Origin: CAXQUZ01 sp942491145
GTDB lineage: Bacteria; Myxococcota_A; UBA796; UBA2385
Assembly (NCBI GenBank): GCA_942491145.1
Contig: CALOBC010000029.1
Coordinates: 124,001-188,000, forward strand
DNA: 64,000 nucleotides
Reading direction: 5' to 3'
Shown here piece after piece: positions 35,010-43,337 of the stretch. Position 1 is the stretch's first letter, and each line of letters begins with the position of its first letter. The notes under the pieces are model-generated. The model did not search any database. It had not been told where the DNA came from and saw only the letters and a program-made list of their open reading frames with translations. The position numbers and the translations under genes are program-made.

Positions 35010-36197
35010 ATGAGCAAAAACCCCCGTGATCCCGTTGTGGTCGCCGCGGTCCGCACCCCGGTGACCAAGGCCCGCAAGGGCGGCTTGAAGGACACACGAC
35101 CCGATGATCTGATGATCATCGCAGTCAAGGGCCTTCTCGCGAAGGTTCCGAGCTTCGATCCGGCTCTCATTGAAGATGTCGTCATCGGCACGGCCTTCCC
35201 CGAGGCCGAGCAGGGCATGAACCTGGCCAAGATCGTGGCCATGGGCGCCGAGCTGCCGGACACCGTCCCCGGCCTGACCATCAACCGGTTCTGCTCCAGC
35301 GGCTTGCAGTCGCTGGCCCAGGCCGCATCCGCCATCCAAGCGGGCTGGATCGACGTTGCCCTGACCGGCGGCGTCGAGTCGATGAGCATGATCCCCATGG
35401 GTGGTCTGAAGCCGGCACCCAACCCTGCTCTCATCGAGCAGCGTGCCGACATCTACATCACCATGGGCATGACCAGCGAGAACGTCTGCTCCCGCTTCGA
35501 CGTCAGCCGTGAGGACCAGGACGCCTTCGCGGCCAGCTCCCACGACAAGGCCATTGCGGCCATCGACGGCGGCAAGTTCGTCGAAGAGACCGTGCCCGTG
35601 GAGACGCGGGTGTGGGACGGCAGCGCTTGGCAAGACGTGACGGTCTCGGTCGACGATGGCATCCGCCGGGGCACCACCAAAGAAGGCCTCGCTGGCCTCC
35701 GCGCGGTGTTCTCCACGACGGGCGCCACCACGGCCGGAAACGCCAGTCAGGTCAGCGACGGGGCGGCGGCCACCCTCGTCATGTCTCGCGCCAAGGCCGA
35801 AGAGCTCGGGCTGCCCATCATGGGTGTGCTTCGCAGCTTCAAGGTTGTGGGCGTCGACCCCTCGGTCATGGGCATCGGCCCGGCCAAGGCCATCCCGGCC
35901 GCGGTTGAGAAGGCCGGCATCACCCTCAATGATGTCGATGTGTTCGAGATCAACGAGGCCTTCGCCAGCCAGGCTGTGTACTGCGTCCGCGAGCTCGGCA
36001 TCGACATCAACCGGGTCAACCCGAACGGTGGCGCCATCGCGCTGGGGCATCCCCTCGGCTGCACTGGCGCCAAGCTCACCGCCACCCTGCTCCATGAGAT
36101 GAAGCGCCGCGGCAGCCGCTACGGTGTGGTCAGCATGTGCATCGGTGGAGGCATGGGCGCAGCGGCCGTGTTCGAGCGGGAAGACAGCAAGGGCTGA
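35010..36197 (+). CDS. fadA: Acetyl-CoA acyltransferase (3-ketoacyl-CoA thiolase)
   Basis: Cleaves 3-ketoacyl-CoA with CoA to acetyl-CoA and a shortened acyl-CoA, the last step of each beta-oxidation turn. The 395-residue protein has the acyl-accepting Cys95 in NRFCSSGLQ, the NEAFASQA motif, the active-site His in GHPLGCTGA and the second Cys in CIGGGMGA. ATG 35010 follows AGAGGAAC. The gene is 40 bases downstream of fadN and probably co-transcribed with it. A terminator hairpin follows 42 bases after the stop. No acyl-CoA dehydrogenase or ligase is adjacent, so those steps must be encoded elsewhere. Confidence 0.95.
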   Translation: MSKNPRDPVVVAAVRTPVTKARKGGLKDTRPDDLMIIAVKGLLAKVPSFDPALIEDVVIGTAFPEAEQGMNLAKIVAMGAELPDTVPGLTINRFCSSGLQSLAQAASAIQAGWIDVALTGGVESMSMIPMGGLKPAPNPALIEQRADIYITMGMTSENVCSRFDVSREDQDAFAASSHDKAIAAIDGGKFVEETVPVETRVWDGSAWQDVTVSVDDGIRRGTTKEGLAGLRAVFSTTGATTAGNASQVSDGAAATLVMSRAKAEELGLPIMGVLRSFKVVGVDPSVMGIGPAKAIPAAVEKAGITLNDVDVFEINEAFASQAVYCVRELGIDINRVNPNGGAIALGHPLGCTGAKLTATLLHEMKRRGSRYGVVSMCIGGGMGAAAVFEREDSKG

Positions 36198-36238
36198 GCT
36201 TGTGACGGCCAGCCCCTTGTGAGCTGGACGGGACAAAC

Positions 36239-36280
36239 GAGAGGGATGCGGCATCCGCTGCATCCCTCTCTCTGCGTCTT
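36239..36280 (+). terminator. Terminator after fadA
   Basis: GAGAGGGATGC (36239-36249) pairs perfectly with GCATCCCTCTC (36260-36270) around a ten-base loop. TCTGCGTCTT follows. It closes the fadN-fadA operon before the convergent lipoprotein gene. Confidence 0.85.
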
Positions 36281-36440
36281 GGGCTGAACCCGCCGTGGGA
36301 GCCCACTGGGGCGGTGCCAGGACCGGGACAACCACACCCGGCCAGCGCTGCAGGACGGTCGCTGCACATCCTCATGCAGCTCAGTGGCCCCGTGTCGACA
36401 CGGCAGGAGCCCGGCGGTCCGGGCCCCTCGAAAGCCTCGA

Positions 36441-38165
36441 CTACTCTGCGAAGAGCTTGAGCGACACGGCGTAGAGACCGTCGTCCCAGGAGCCATCTTC
36501 GGCGACAAACTTCTTCGAGTTGGTCACTTCAATGGCCAGGATGTCACCCAAGCCGGCCAGGGGGTCACCCTCAGTGTCGCCGCCGGCCAGACCACCGAGC
36601 AGGTCCGCGAGGTCGATGCCGAAGGAACCCAGCAAGCCGCCGAGTGCGCCCTCGATGCCCGTCGCCAGTCCAGCAACCACCGCTTCTTCGTCCACGCCCG
36701 TCGCCGCGTAGGACACGATGTGGCCCTCCGGCACGTTCAGGTCGATGCTGATCGACGAGCCGACGGCCACCAGATCGATCTCGGCTGCCAGCGAGGTGCT
36801 CAGCCAAGGGGAGCATGTGCCATCTGCCAGCTTCCGGTCGACCGTGAACTGCATGTCGGGCAGGTAGATGGACGCGATGGGCGCGGTGCCCTCGTGCAGG
36901 CGCGCGAGGTAGGCGTCACCCGGGCCGATGTCGAGACACCAGCTCACACCCTCGGGCGCCTGCTCGCCACCGGGCAGGGCTTCCACCAAGCCACCGAGGA
37001 TGGGCGCTGCGAGGTCGAGGTATCCGGCCAGCTCACCTTCGAAGATGCCGACCAGCAAGTCCCCCATCGCGACCTGAATCACACCTTCGTGCACCGCGAC
37101 CGTGGCATGGGATCCCTCGGCCCCGGGCGTGTCTTCGTTCGGGGTGGGCACACCGAAGGAGGTCGGCGCAGGTGCCCCGATGCCGAGGCCCAGGTCGATC
37201 CCGATGCCCTGCACTTCGGTGTAGAGGTCCTGCAGCGCAAAGCTCATGGTCACACCGAGCAAGTCGGTCTCGCCCGCGAGGGGGCCGCCGAGCTCGATTG
37301 TGCCGAACTGGTCGCCCACGTAGCCAAGCAACAGATCCCCGAGGGGCTCGATGACGTAGTTGAGCACGGCGTCGGTGATGGCCTCGAGCAGCCAACCCTC
37401 AAACACGGTGATGACGAAGTCGGGATCGTCCAGAGCGATGGAGCCTTCGTCCGACAGCTCCAGCCACAGCAGCCCGGCCGAGTCGACCGTGACGTTCAGT
37501 GCGGTCTCGATGGCGATGGTGCCGAAGGCCACCGACAGCTCGGTCGACAGCCCAAGAGGGTCAGAGGCGATCTCGTACTCAAGCTTCACGTTGCGCAGGG
37601 CCGCGCTCACCCCGATGTCGCCGTCCCGGGCCTCGAGAACGACCTCGGTGGGGTCATTGAAGACACCCACGGGACGAATCGCGAACCAGTCGGTCTCGTA
37701 GGCGGGAAGCTGGGCCTCAAGCTGCTGGGCCCAGCCGGTGCCGTCGATGAGCGCGCCCGCCGCGACACCGAGTGCATCAAAGCCGGAGGGATGCAGCCGT
37801 GCGGTGATGCCACCGGGCCATCCCGGGGCGGGGTCGATGCCCGAGAACACCGCGGTGCGCCAGCTGTCGGACTGGGTGTCGAGTGCGGCTTCGACTTCCA
37901 ACCAGCGGTAGGCGTGGTCGACCGGGACCTCGACCGAAAAGAACCCATCGGCGTCCACATCCACCAGCTCGCCTTCCACAAGCACGGCCGCCTGGGGCGG
38001 ACTCACCCGGCCGGTCACCAGCGCAGGGCCGTCGCCCATGAACTCGCCGTAGACGGGGGTGAACACCTCGAACTCCAGCTCAGCGCCGGTCCGGCTGGAC
38101 TTCACATTGTAGTCGCTCGAACAGCCGAAGCTGAGGACGGCGATTGGCCAGAAGAGTTTGCGCAT
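36441..38165 (-). CDS. Large lipoprotein of unknown function
   Basis: A 574-residue predicted lipoprotein. The signal peptide is short, ending LSFGC with Cys15 as the likely lipid site. The body is acidic, very poor in Cys, and rich in long alternating hydrophobic strands and amphipathic helices (for example VFEGWLLEAITDAVLNYVIE and LGYVGDQFGTIELGG). This layout, with repeated GLLG/LGGL segments, recalls lipid-binding TULIP/BPI-like folds, but I have no motif to prove it. ATG 38165 is used; an upstream in-frame start would destroy the signal peptide. It is convergent with fadA and has 335 bases of upstream non-coding DNA. Confidence 0.7.
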   Translation of the reverse strand: MRKLFWPIAVLSFGCSSDYNVKSSRTGAELEFEVFTPVYGEFMGDGPALVTGRVSPPQAAVLVEGELVDVDADGFFSVEVPVDHAYRWLEVEAALDTQSDSWRTAVFSGIDPAPGWPGGITARLHPSGFDALGVAAGALIDGTGWAQQLEAQLPAYETDWFAIRPVGVFNDPTEVVLEARDGDIGVSAALRNVKLEYEIASDPLGLSTELSVAFGTIAIETALNVTVDSAGLLWLELSDEGSIALDDPDFVITVFEGWLLEAITDAVLNYVIEPLGDLLLGYVGDQFGTIELGGPLAGETDLLGVTMSFALQDLYTEVQGIGIDLGLGIGAPAPTSFGVPTPNEDTPGAEGSHATVAVHEGVIQVAMGDLLVGIFEGELAGYLDLAAPILGGLVEALPGGEQAPEGVSWCLDIGPGDAYLARLHEGTAPIASIYLPDMQFTVDRKLADGTCSPWLSTSLAAEIDLVAVGSSISIDLNVPEGHIVSYAATGVDEEAVVAGLATGIEGALGGLLGSFGIDLADLLGGLAGGDTEGDPLAGLGDILAIEVTNSKKFVAEDGSWDDGLYAVSLKLFAE

Positions 38166-38500
38166 GGTCGCTTCCGAGGAAGGAATGGAGTCGAGAATTG
38201 GAAACATGAAGATGGGGGCGCTGCATCGAAACAGCATCGCGCCGGGCGGCAGTCAGTGGACACAACCTCAGGGGGCACCACCAAGGTTGCGCCGCGGTGG
38301 CCTGAACAGCCCGGAGCGTCCACCAGCGCGGCCGCTCTGAAGCGCCACAACCGTCGCCAGAGGGCAAAACGGGCCGGTGCGGTTGGTATCATGCCCCAAA
38401 CTGGTCGCGATCTCCACATGCATCTCGATGCCGCCGACTTCGCTGCGGCCGGGTACAGCGGGCGCATCGGGGCCACGTCCCCCCCGACTCTGTGAGACTG
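38166..38500. other. Intergenic region between divergent genes
   Basis: A 335-base divergent gap that must hold promoters for the large lipoprotein (minus) and the mazG operon (plus). A TATCAT at 38387-38392 could be a -10 for mazG, but no good -35 stands at the right distance. I see no small ORF or RNA structure I would defend. Confidence 0.5.
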
Positions 38501-39352
38501 ATGGCCGATTCCTCGCCGCCGCCCCTGCCGGGCCCATCGAGCACCGGTGCGCTCGCCCCCCACCTCGACGCCTTGGTCGAGCTGGTCCGCATCGTCGACA
38601 AGCTGCGGGATCCCGATGGTTGCCCCTGGGACCGAGCCCAGACGCCCCAGACCCTGCGCCCCTTCCTGCTGGAGGAGGCCCACGAGGTGCTCGCGGCCAT
38701 CGACGCCGGGATGCCGGAGGCCGTCGGGGAAGAGCTGGGCGACTTGTTGTTCAATGTGTTGCTGATGGCGCGCGTTGCATCGGACCAGGGCTGGACTGAC
38801 CTTTCCGCGGTGGCCGGCGGCATCGCCCGGAAGATGCGCCAGCGCCACCCCCATGTGTTTGCCCCCATCGATGCGCCGGTAACCCCGCAGTCCGGCGGTG
38901 CACATGAGATCGTGGCCGGCTGGGAGCGGGGAAAACACGAACGACGGGGCGGGACGGGCCTGTTGGACGGTGTTCCCAAGGCTGCGCCGGCGCTGTTGGT
39001 CGCCCACCGCCAGGGCCAGAAGGTCTCCGCGGTCGGCTTTGACTGGACAAACGTGGCCGGCGTGCTCAACAAGGTGGATGAAGAGCTGGGCGAGCTGCGC
39101 GAAGCCATCGCATCGGGCAGCACCGACGCCATCTCCCACGAGCTGGGGGATGTGCTGATGAGCCTGGCCAGCCTGGGTCGCCACCTGGGCACCCCCGCGG
39201 AGGACTCCTTGCGCATCGCCAATGCCCGCTTCGCCCGCCGGTTCGCCAGCGTAGAAGCCTTGGCGCTCCAAGACGGCCTCGTGCTCGCCGACACGCCGGC
39301 GCCGGATCTCGAGGCGCTGTGGTCCCGCGCCAAGTCGCTTGAGGAGGCCTGA
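38501..39352 (+). CDS. mazG: Nucleoside triphosphate pyrophosphohydrolase
   Basis: House-cleaning enzyme that hydrolyses NTPs to NMPs and pyrophosphate and can affect ppGpp-linked survival. The 283-residue protein has two MazG-type halves. The first shows DKLRDPDGCPWDRAQTPQTL, then EEAHEVLAAID and EELGDLLFNVLL, the metal-binding ExxE/ExxD pattern. The second shows KVDEELGELREAIA and ELGDVLMSLASL. ATG 38501 is used; a GTG three codons earlier is possible. Its TGA overlaps the fxsA ATG by one base (TGATG), so these genes form an operon. Confidence 0.93.
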   Translation: MADSSPPPLPGPSSTGALAPHLDALVELVRIVDKLRDPDGCPWDRAQTPQTLRPFLLEEAHEVLAAIDAGMPEAVGEELGDLLFNVLLMARVASDQGWTDLSAVAGGIARKMRQRHPHVFAPIDAPVTPQSGGAHEIVAGWERGKHERRGGTGLLDGVPKAAPALLVAHRQGQKVSAVGFDWTNVAGVLNKVDEELGELREAIASGSTDAISHELGDVLMSLASLGRHLGTPAEDSLRIANARFARRFASVEALALQDGLVLADTPAPDLEALWSRAKSLEEA

Positions 39353-39843
39353 TGTTGCTCCGACTGTTCCTGCTGATGACGATTGTGCCCGCGATCGAGC
39401 TGTACCTGTTGATGCAGATCGGCCAGCGCATCGGGATGATGGAGACCGTGCTCATCATCCTGCTCACGGGCAGCATCGGCGCGACGCTCGCCAAGCGCGA
39501 GGGCCTGGGTGTTCTCCAGAAGCTGCAACAGGACGCCACCCAGGGCATCCCGCCCGCCTCCCGCTTGGTCGAAGGTGTGCTGGTGCTCCTGGGCGGCGTA
39601 CTCCTTGTGACTCCGGGCGTCTTGACCGATCTCACGGGCTTTCTGCTCATCATTCCGGTCAGCCGGCGCTTCATCGCTGCCCGGGTAAAAGACCAAGTCG
39701 CCGCGCGGGTCAAGACCATGCCCGGCGTGGGCTTTGGTGCCCCCGGCTACGGCCCTGGCATGGACCAAAACACGGTCAAGCCCGACACCCGGGCCAAAGA
39801 AGACGCCCACCGCCACGGCGGCTTTGAACACCCGGTGCTCTGA
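39352..39843 (+). CDS. fxsA: FxsA family membrane protein
   Basis: A 163-residue inner-membrane protein named after E. coli FxsA, whose overproduction relieves F-plasmid exclusion of phage T7. Its normal role is unknown. Features are the N-terminal helix (LFLLMTIVPAIELYLLMQIG, ends at about residue 20), a second helix with ILLTGSIGATLAKREG, and a third with LLLGGVLLVTPGVLTDLTGFLLIIP. The VTPGxxTDxxGF motif is the family hallmark. The C-terminal 50 residues are hydrophilic with His/Gly. It is translationally coupled to mazG and to the next gene (TGATG overlaps on both sides). Confidence 0.92.
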   Translation: MLLRLFLLMTIVPAIELYLLMQIGQRIGMMETVLIILLTGSIGATLAKREGLGVLQKLQQDATQGIPPASRLVEGVLVLLGGVLLVTPGVLTDLTGFLLIIPVSRRFIAARVKDQVAARVKTMPGVGFGAPGYGPGMDQNTVKPDTRAKEDAHRHGGFEHPVL

Positions 39844-40466
39844 TGTCTTGGATTGTTCTGCTGAGCTTGTCCCATGCCCTCGCGGCGCCCCTGACGGTCG
39901 ATGGTGCATCGGCCGAAGCCCGCATTGCGCTGTCTTCTGTGCGTGCCGCCGCCGCCGAGCTTCCCGAGAGCGATGAGCGCACGGAGCTCTTCGCCCGGCT
40001 CGACACTCTTGAGCTGCGCCTGGGTGCGCTGGAGCGGACGGCCCTCGGCACGTCCAGCCAGCCCGTGATGGCGCTTGTGCCTCGAAATGGCGCACTGGTC
40101 GGCGTTCCCGTCGACACCCGGTCCACCGATGTGCGGGGCCGAGGCCCACGGCAACACACCGCACTGGGCACCATCGACGTCGGCACCCGCCCCATCGCCG
40201 ACGTGCTCCAGCAAGTCGAAGCGGAGTCCTTTGCAGATGGTCGCTTGCGCATCATCCGCACTGCGGCCCAGTCCCGCTGGTTCACGGCCGCCCAGGTGCG
40301 CCAGATCCTGCTGGCCCTCGACTTCTCCGAGGAGCGCATCGAGGCCGGGCGCATCCTGTATCCCCGGGTGGTCGACATCGAGAATTGGAGCGTGGTCTAC
40401 GGCGCCTTCGACTTCAAGGGCGACGCCCAGCGCCTCGAAGAGACCTTGCCCCCGCGGGCCAAGTAG
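39843..40466 (+). CDS. Exported DUF4476 domain protein
   Basis: A 207-residue protein with a signal peptide (IVLLSLSHALAAP). The C-terminal 90 residues match DUF4476: SRWFTAAQVRQILLALDF, then SEERIEAGRILYPRVVDIENWSVVYGAFDF. In other proteins this domain reads FxxxQVxxLLxxFxFDxxRLExAxxxYPxVVDxxNFxxV. The middle is Arg/Thr-rich with no recognisable motif. It is the third gene of an operon joined by TGATG overlaps to fxsA. The function is unknown; I infer a periplasmic role from the signal peptide. No effector domain accompanies DUF4476. Confidence 0.85.
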   Translation: MSWIVLLSLSHALAAPLTVDGASAEARIALSSVRAAAAELPESDERTELFARLDTLELRLGALERTALGTSSQPVMALVPRNGALVGVPVDTRSTDVRGRGPRQHTALGTIDVGTRPIADVLQQVEAESFADGRLRIIRTAAQSRWFTAAQVRQILLALDFSEERIEAGRILYPRVVDIENWSVVYGAFDFKGDAQRLEETLPPRAK

Positions 40467-40547
40467 GTCCGCGGCCACGAAGCGAGCGCGCTCCTAAACG
40501 ACCGCACCGCCGCTGCTGCCCACTCTGGGCTGAGGGTGAAGACTCCG

Positions 40548-41705
40548 ATGCTGACCTTGCTGCGCAACGCAACCGTGTACGCCCCCGAGCCGCTGGGGCG
40601 GTGTGATGTGCTCCTCGCCGGTGGGCGCATCGCGGCGGTGGGGCCAGGCCTCGCGCTGCCGCCGGCCGGCTGGCCCTGTGAAGTGGTCGATCTCGACGGC
40701 GCACTCGTCACCCCCGGGCTCGTCGATGTGCACACCCACTTGACGGGGGGCGGGGGCGAAGGGGGCGCGCACACCCGGGTGCCGCCCGTCGCCTTGACCG
40801 CACTGACCACCGCAGGGGTCACCACCGCCATCGGCCTGCTCGGCACCGACAGCACCACACGCTCCCTCGCTGCGCTGCTGGCCACCTCGCGGGGCCTGTC
40901 GGAGCACGGCATCACGGCCCTCTGCTACACCGGCGCGTACCGGGTGCCGCCGCCCACCATGCTCGACAATGTGCGCGAGGACATCACCCTCATCGACCGC
41001 ATCGTCGCCGTTGGCGAGCTCGCCATCTCCGACCACCGGTCCAGCCAGCCGACCTTCGAAGAGTTCATCCGCATCGCGTCCGACGCCCATGTGGCGGGAC
41101 TGATGACCGGAAAGGCCGGGCTGCTGCACTTGCACCTCGGCGACGGCCCCCGCGGCCTGGCCCTGGTGCACCGCGCCCTCGACGAGACCGAGCTGCCCGC
41201 CCGCGTCTTCCACCCCACGCATGTGAACCGAAACCGCCGGCTGTGGGCCGAGGCACGGGCCATCGTGGCCCGGGGCGTGACGGTCGACCTGACGGCATTT
41301 CCCGACGAACCCGGCGAGGTGCCAGCCGCCGAAGACCTCGCGTCCTGGCACCGGGAGGGCTTGCCGATGGACCGCCTCACCATGAGCAGCGACGGGGGCG
41401 GGTGCTTGCCTGTCTTTGGCGAGGATGGCTTGCTGGCGCGGATGGACGTCGGGGCGAGCGCGTGCTTGTTCCAGACCATCCGGGCGGCAGTCCAGCTCGA
41501 CATGCCCCTGGACGCCGCGCTGCGGACCGTCACGCGCACCCCGGCAGCGCTCTTCCGCTTGCGCACCAAGGGGCGAGTGACCGTTGACTATGACGCAGAC
41601 ATCGTCATTCTCGACGCGAACCTCAACGTCAACGGGGTCATCGCCAGCGGCCGCTGGATGGTCCGAGACGGCCAGCCGGTGGTGAAGGGTGCCTTCGAGG
41701 CCTGA
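40548..41705 (+). CDS. iadA: Isoaspartyl dipeptidase
   Basis: Zinc amidohydrolase that cuts beta-aspartyl dipeptides. The protein of about 385 residues matches E. coli IadA along its length. The metal site begins VDVHTHLTGGGGEGG, then GLLGTDS, GAYRVPPPT, ISDHRSSQPT, the HPTHVNRN metal/Arg-site segment and SSDGGG with the catalytic Asp. ATG 40548 fits the family start; a GTG four codons earlier is possible. It is convergent with the cyanophycin genes (12 bases apart). IadA can degrade beta-Asp-Arg released from cyanophycin by CphB, so it probably finishes that pathway here. Confidence 0.93.
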   Translation: MLTLLRNATVYAPEPLGRCDVLLAGGRIAAVGPGLALPPAGWPCEVVDLDGALVTPGLVDVHTHLTGGGGEGGAHTRVPPVALTALTTAGVTTAIGLLGTDSTTRSLAALLATSRGLSEHGITALCYTGAYRVPPPTMLDNVREDITLIDRIVAVGELAISDHRSSQPTFEEFIRIASDAHVAGLMTGKAGLLHLHLGDGPRGLALVHRALDETELPARVFHPTHVNRNRRLWAEARAIVARGVTVDLTAFPDEPGEVPAAEDLASWHREGLPMDRLTMSSDGGGCLPVFGEDGLLARMDVGASACLFQTIRAAVQLDMPLDAALRTVTRTPAALFRLRTKGRVTVDYDADIVILDANLNVNGVIASGRWMVRDGQPVVKGAFEA

Positions 41706-41717
41706 GGGCCCAAGCGC

Positions 41718-43337
41718 TCACCCCGTGGCACCGAGGCGGGCCAACAATGCCTCCACTCCGTCGAGCTGCTCATGCACGAACAGCAAGCACAGGTCTCCGG
41801 GGCCCGCCAGCGCCAGCACGACCGCTGCGGCCTCGACCTCGTCTTCGACGTCCCGAATGTCGGGCACGCCCGCGCGCTCGAACACCCGCCGCAGCCGCTC
41901 GCCCACCTCACCCGGCGCCCGCCCCCGGCGGAAGTGGGGCAGGTCCTTGATCACAACCACGGCGGGACTCAGCTCGGCCAGGGCCCCGGCGTAGCGGTCG
42001 ATCAGTGCATCGGTGCGGTCGCCGGCCTGTCCCGCCAGCAGCAGCACCCGCGCATGGCGCTCGGCCACCGGCCCAAAGCCCCGCACCCCCGCGGGGTTGT
42101 GGGCGTAGTCGACGATGGCGCTGGCCCCGGACGGCAGGGTGTAGTGGTTGAGCCGTCCCCGCGACTGGTCCCGCGTGGGCCGAAAGCCCCGCAAGCCCGC
42201 ACGGATGTCGGCGAATGACAAACCCACCGCTCGCGCGACAAGGACCGCTGCCATGGCATTTTCAGCGTTGAAGCGGGCCCGTCCGCCCAGCGTCGCCGGG
42301 ACCTCAGCCACCGGCAACAACCGATGCACCTCGGCCCCTTCCTGCACCATCAGGTGACCGTCGGCGATCCAGGCGTCGTCCCCTTCCCGGCCGAAGCGAC
42401 GCACGCCAATGTCGTCCCGCCCCACGAGTGCGGTCCCCAGCGCCTGCTTGAGCGCATCGTCGCCCCCGTTGATGACCAGCGTGCCCCCCTGGCGGAGCGC
42501 CCGGGCCACCGACAGCTTCGCCCAGGCCATGTCGTGCAGATCGTCGAGCCCCCACTCACACAGGTGGTCGTCGGAGATGTTGGTCACGACAACAGCGTCC
42601 ACGCACTCAATGGCGAGCCCCCGGCGCATCAGCCCGCCCCGCGCGGTCTCCAACACTGCGAAGTCCACTCGCGGGTCGCGCAGCAGCGTGCGGGCCGCCC
42701 CTGGGCCCGTCCAGTCTCCGCGTGTCACCGCTTCTCCGGCGACCACCACCCCATCGCTGGATGTGTGGCCTGCCGTCCGCCCCGCCGCCCGAGCGATGGA
42801 CGAGATCATCCGGCTGGTGGTCGTCTTGCCGTTTGTGCCGGTGACCATGACCACCGGAATGCCCCCGCCCGCGGCCTGTGCAACCGCCAGCGTCGGCAAC
42901 GCCTCCAGCGGCCACGTGCGCGCATGCACCCCGCGGCCCACCGTGAACCCGTCGTCATCCCAGAAGCTGCAGTCGGGACCCAAGGCCGTGCGAAGGGCCA
43001 CCAGCGCGGCGTTCTGCTCCGCCTCCAGCTGGCGGCGCAGGACCTCGATGTCCACGGGGCCATCGCCCAGGCTGGCCTCGAGCGCCTCACAAGCCACGCA
43101 CAGGGCGTCTTCAGGCGCCCGCCGGGCCACGCTGAGCCCGCGGCTGTGGGCCCGCACCGACACGGGCGCAGCCGGCAAGCCCAGCGCAGCGAAGATCCCG
43201 TCCACCCGGGCGCACACGGCATCGCGCTCGCCGTCGACGGCCCCCAGCAGCTCACAGCCCACACCGGGACCATCGAGCAGGGGGTGCAGGCCCGTGATGC
43301 GCCGGGCGTCCGCCACATCCCACCCAGAGTCGCCCAT
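41718..43337 (-). CDS. CphA-like Mur ligase domain protein lacking ATP-grasp
   Basis: A 539-residue protein. Residues from about 160 resemble the C-terminal Mur-ligase half of cyanophycin synthetase: P-loop VTGTNGKTTTSRM near 165-178, then TSSDGVVV, ETARGGLMRRG, SDDHL and VDYAHNPAGVRGF. The other half of CphA, the ATP-grasp domain, is missing; instead about 155 residues of unrecognised, Ala-rich sequence precede the Mur part. Its start (ATG 43337) overlaps the cphA stop by one base, so the two are coupled. It may add or remove a residue on the polymer, or assist CphA. No function is proven. Confidence 0.85.
   Translation of the reverse strand: MGDSGWDVADARRITGLHPLLDGPGVGCELLGAVDGERDAVCARVDGIFAALGLPAAPVSVRAHSRGLSVARRAPEDALCVACEALEASLGDGPVDIEVLRRQLEAEQNAALVALRTALGPDCSFWDDDGFTVGRGVHARTWPLEALPTLAVAQAAGGGIPVVMVTGTNGKTTTSRMISSIARAAGRTAGHTSSDGVVVAGEAVTRGDWTGPGAARTLLRDPRVDFAVLETARGGLMRRGLAIECVDAVVVTNISDDHLCEWGLDDLHDMAWAKLSVARALRQGGTLVINGGDDALKQALGTALVGRDDIGVRRFGREGDDAWIADGHLMVQEGAEVHRLLPVAEVPATLGGRARFNAENAMAAVLVARAVGLSFADIRAGLRGFRPTRDQSRGRLNHYTLPSGASAIVDYAHNPAGVRGFGPVAERHARVLLLAGQAGDRTDALIDRYAGALAELSPAVVVIKDLPHFRRGRAPGEVGERLRRVFERAGVPDIRDVEDEVEAAAVVLALAGPGDLCLLFVHEQLDGVEALLARLGATG

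Noticed and set aside
32237..35452. A very long minus-strand open frame opposite fadN and fadA
   Set aside because: The plus strand encodes recognisable FadN and FadA there. The antisense frame is a by-product of GC-rich codon use and shows no family motifs.
36384..38495. Plus-strand open frame opposite the large lipoprotein
   Set aside because: No start site evidence, no motifs, and the minus-strand protein has a signal peptide and matching codon positions.
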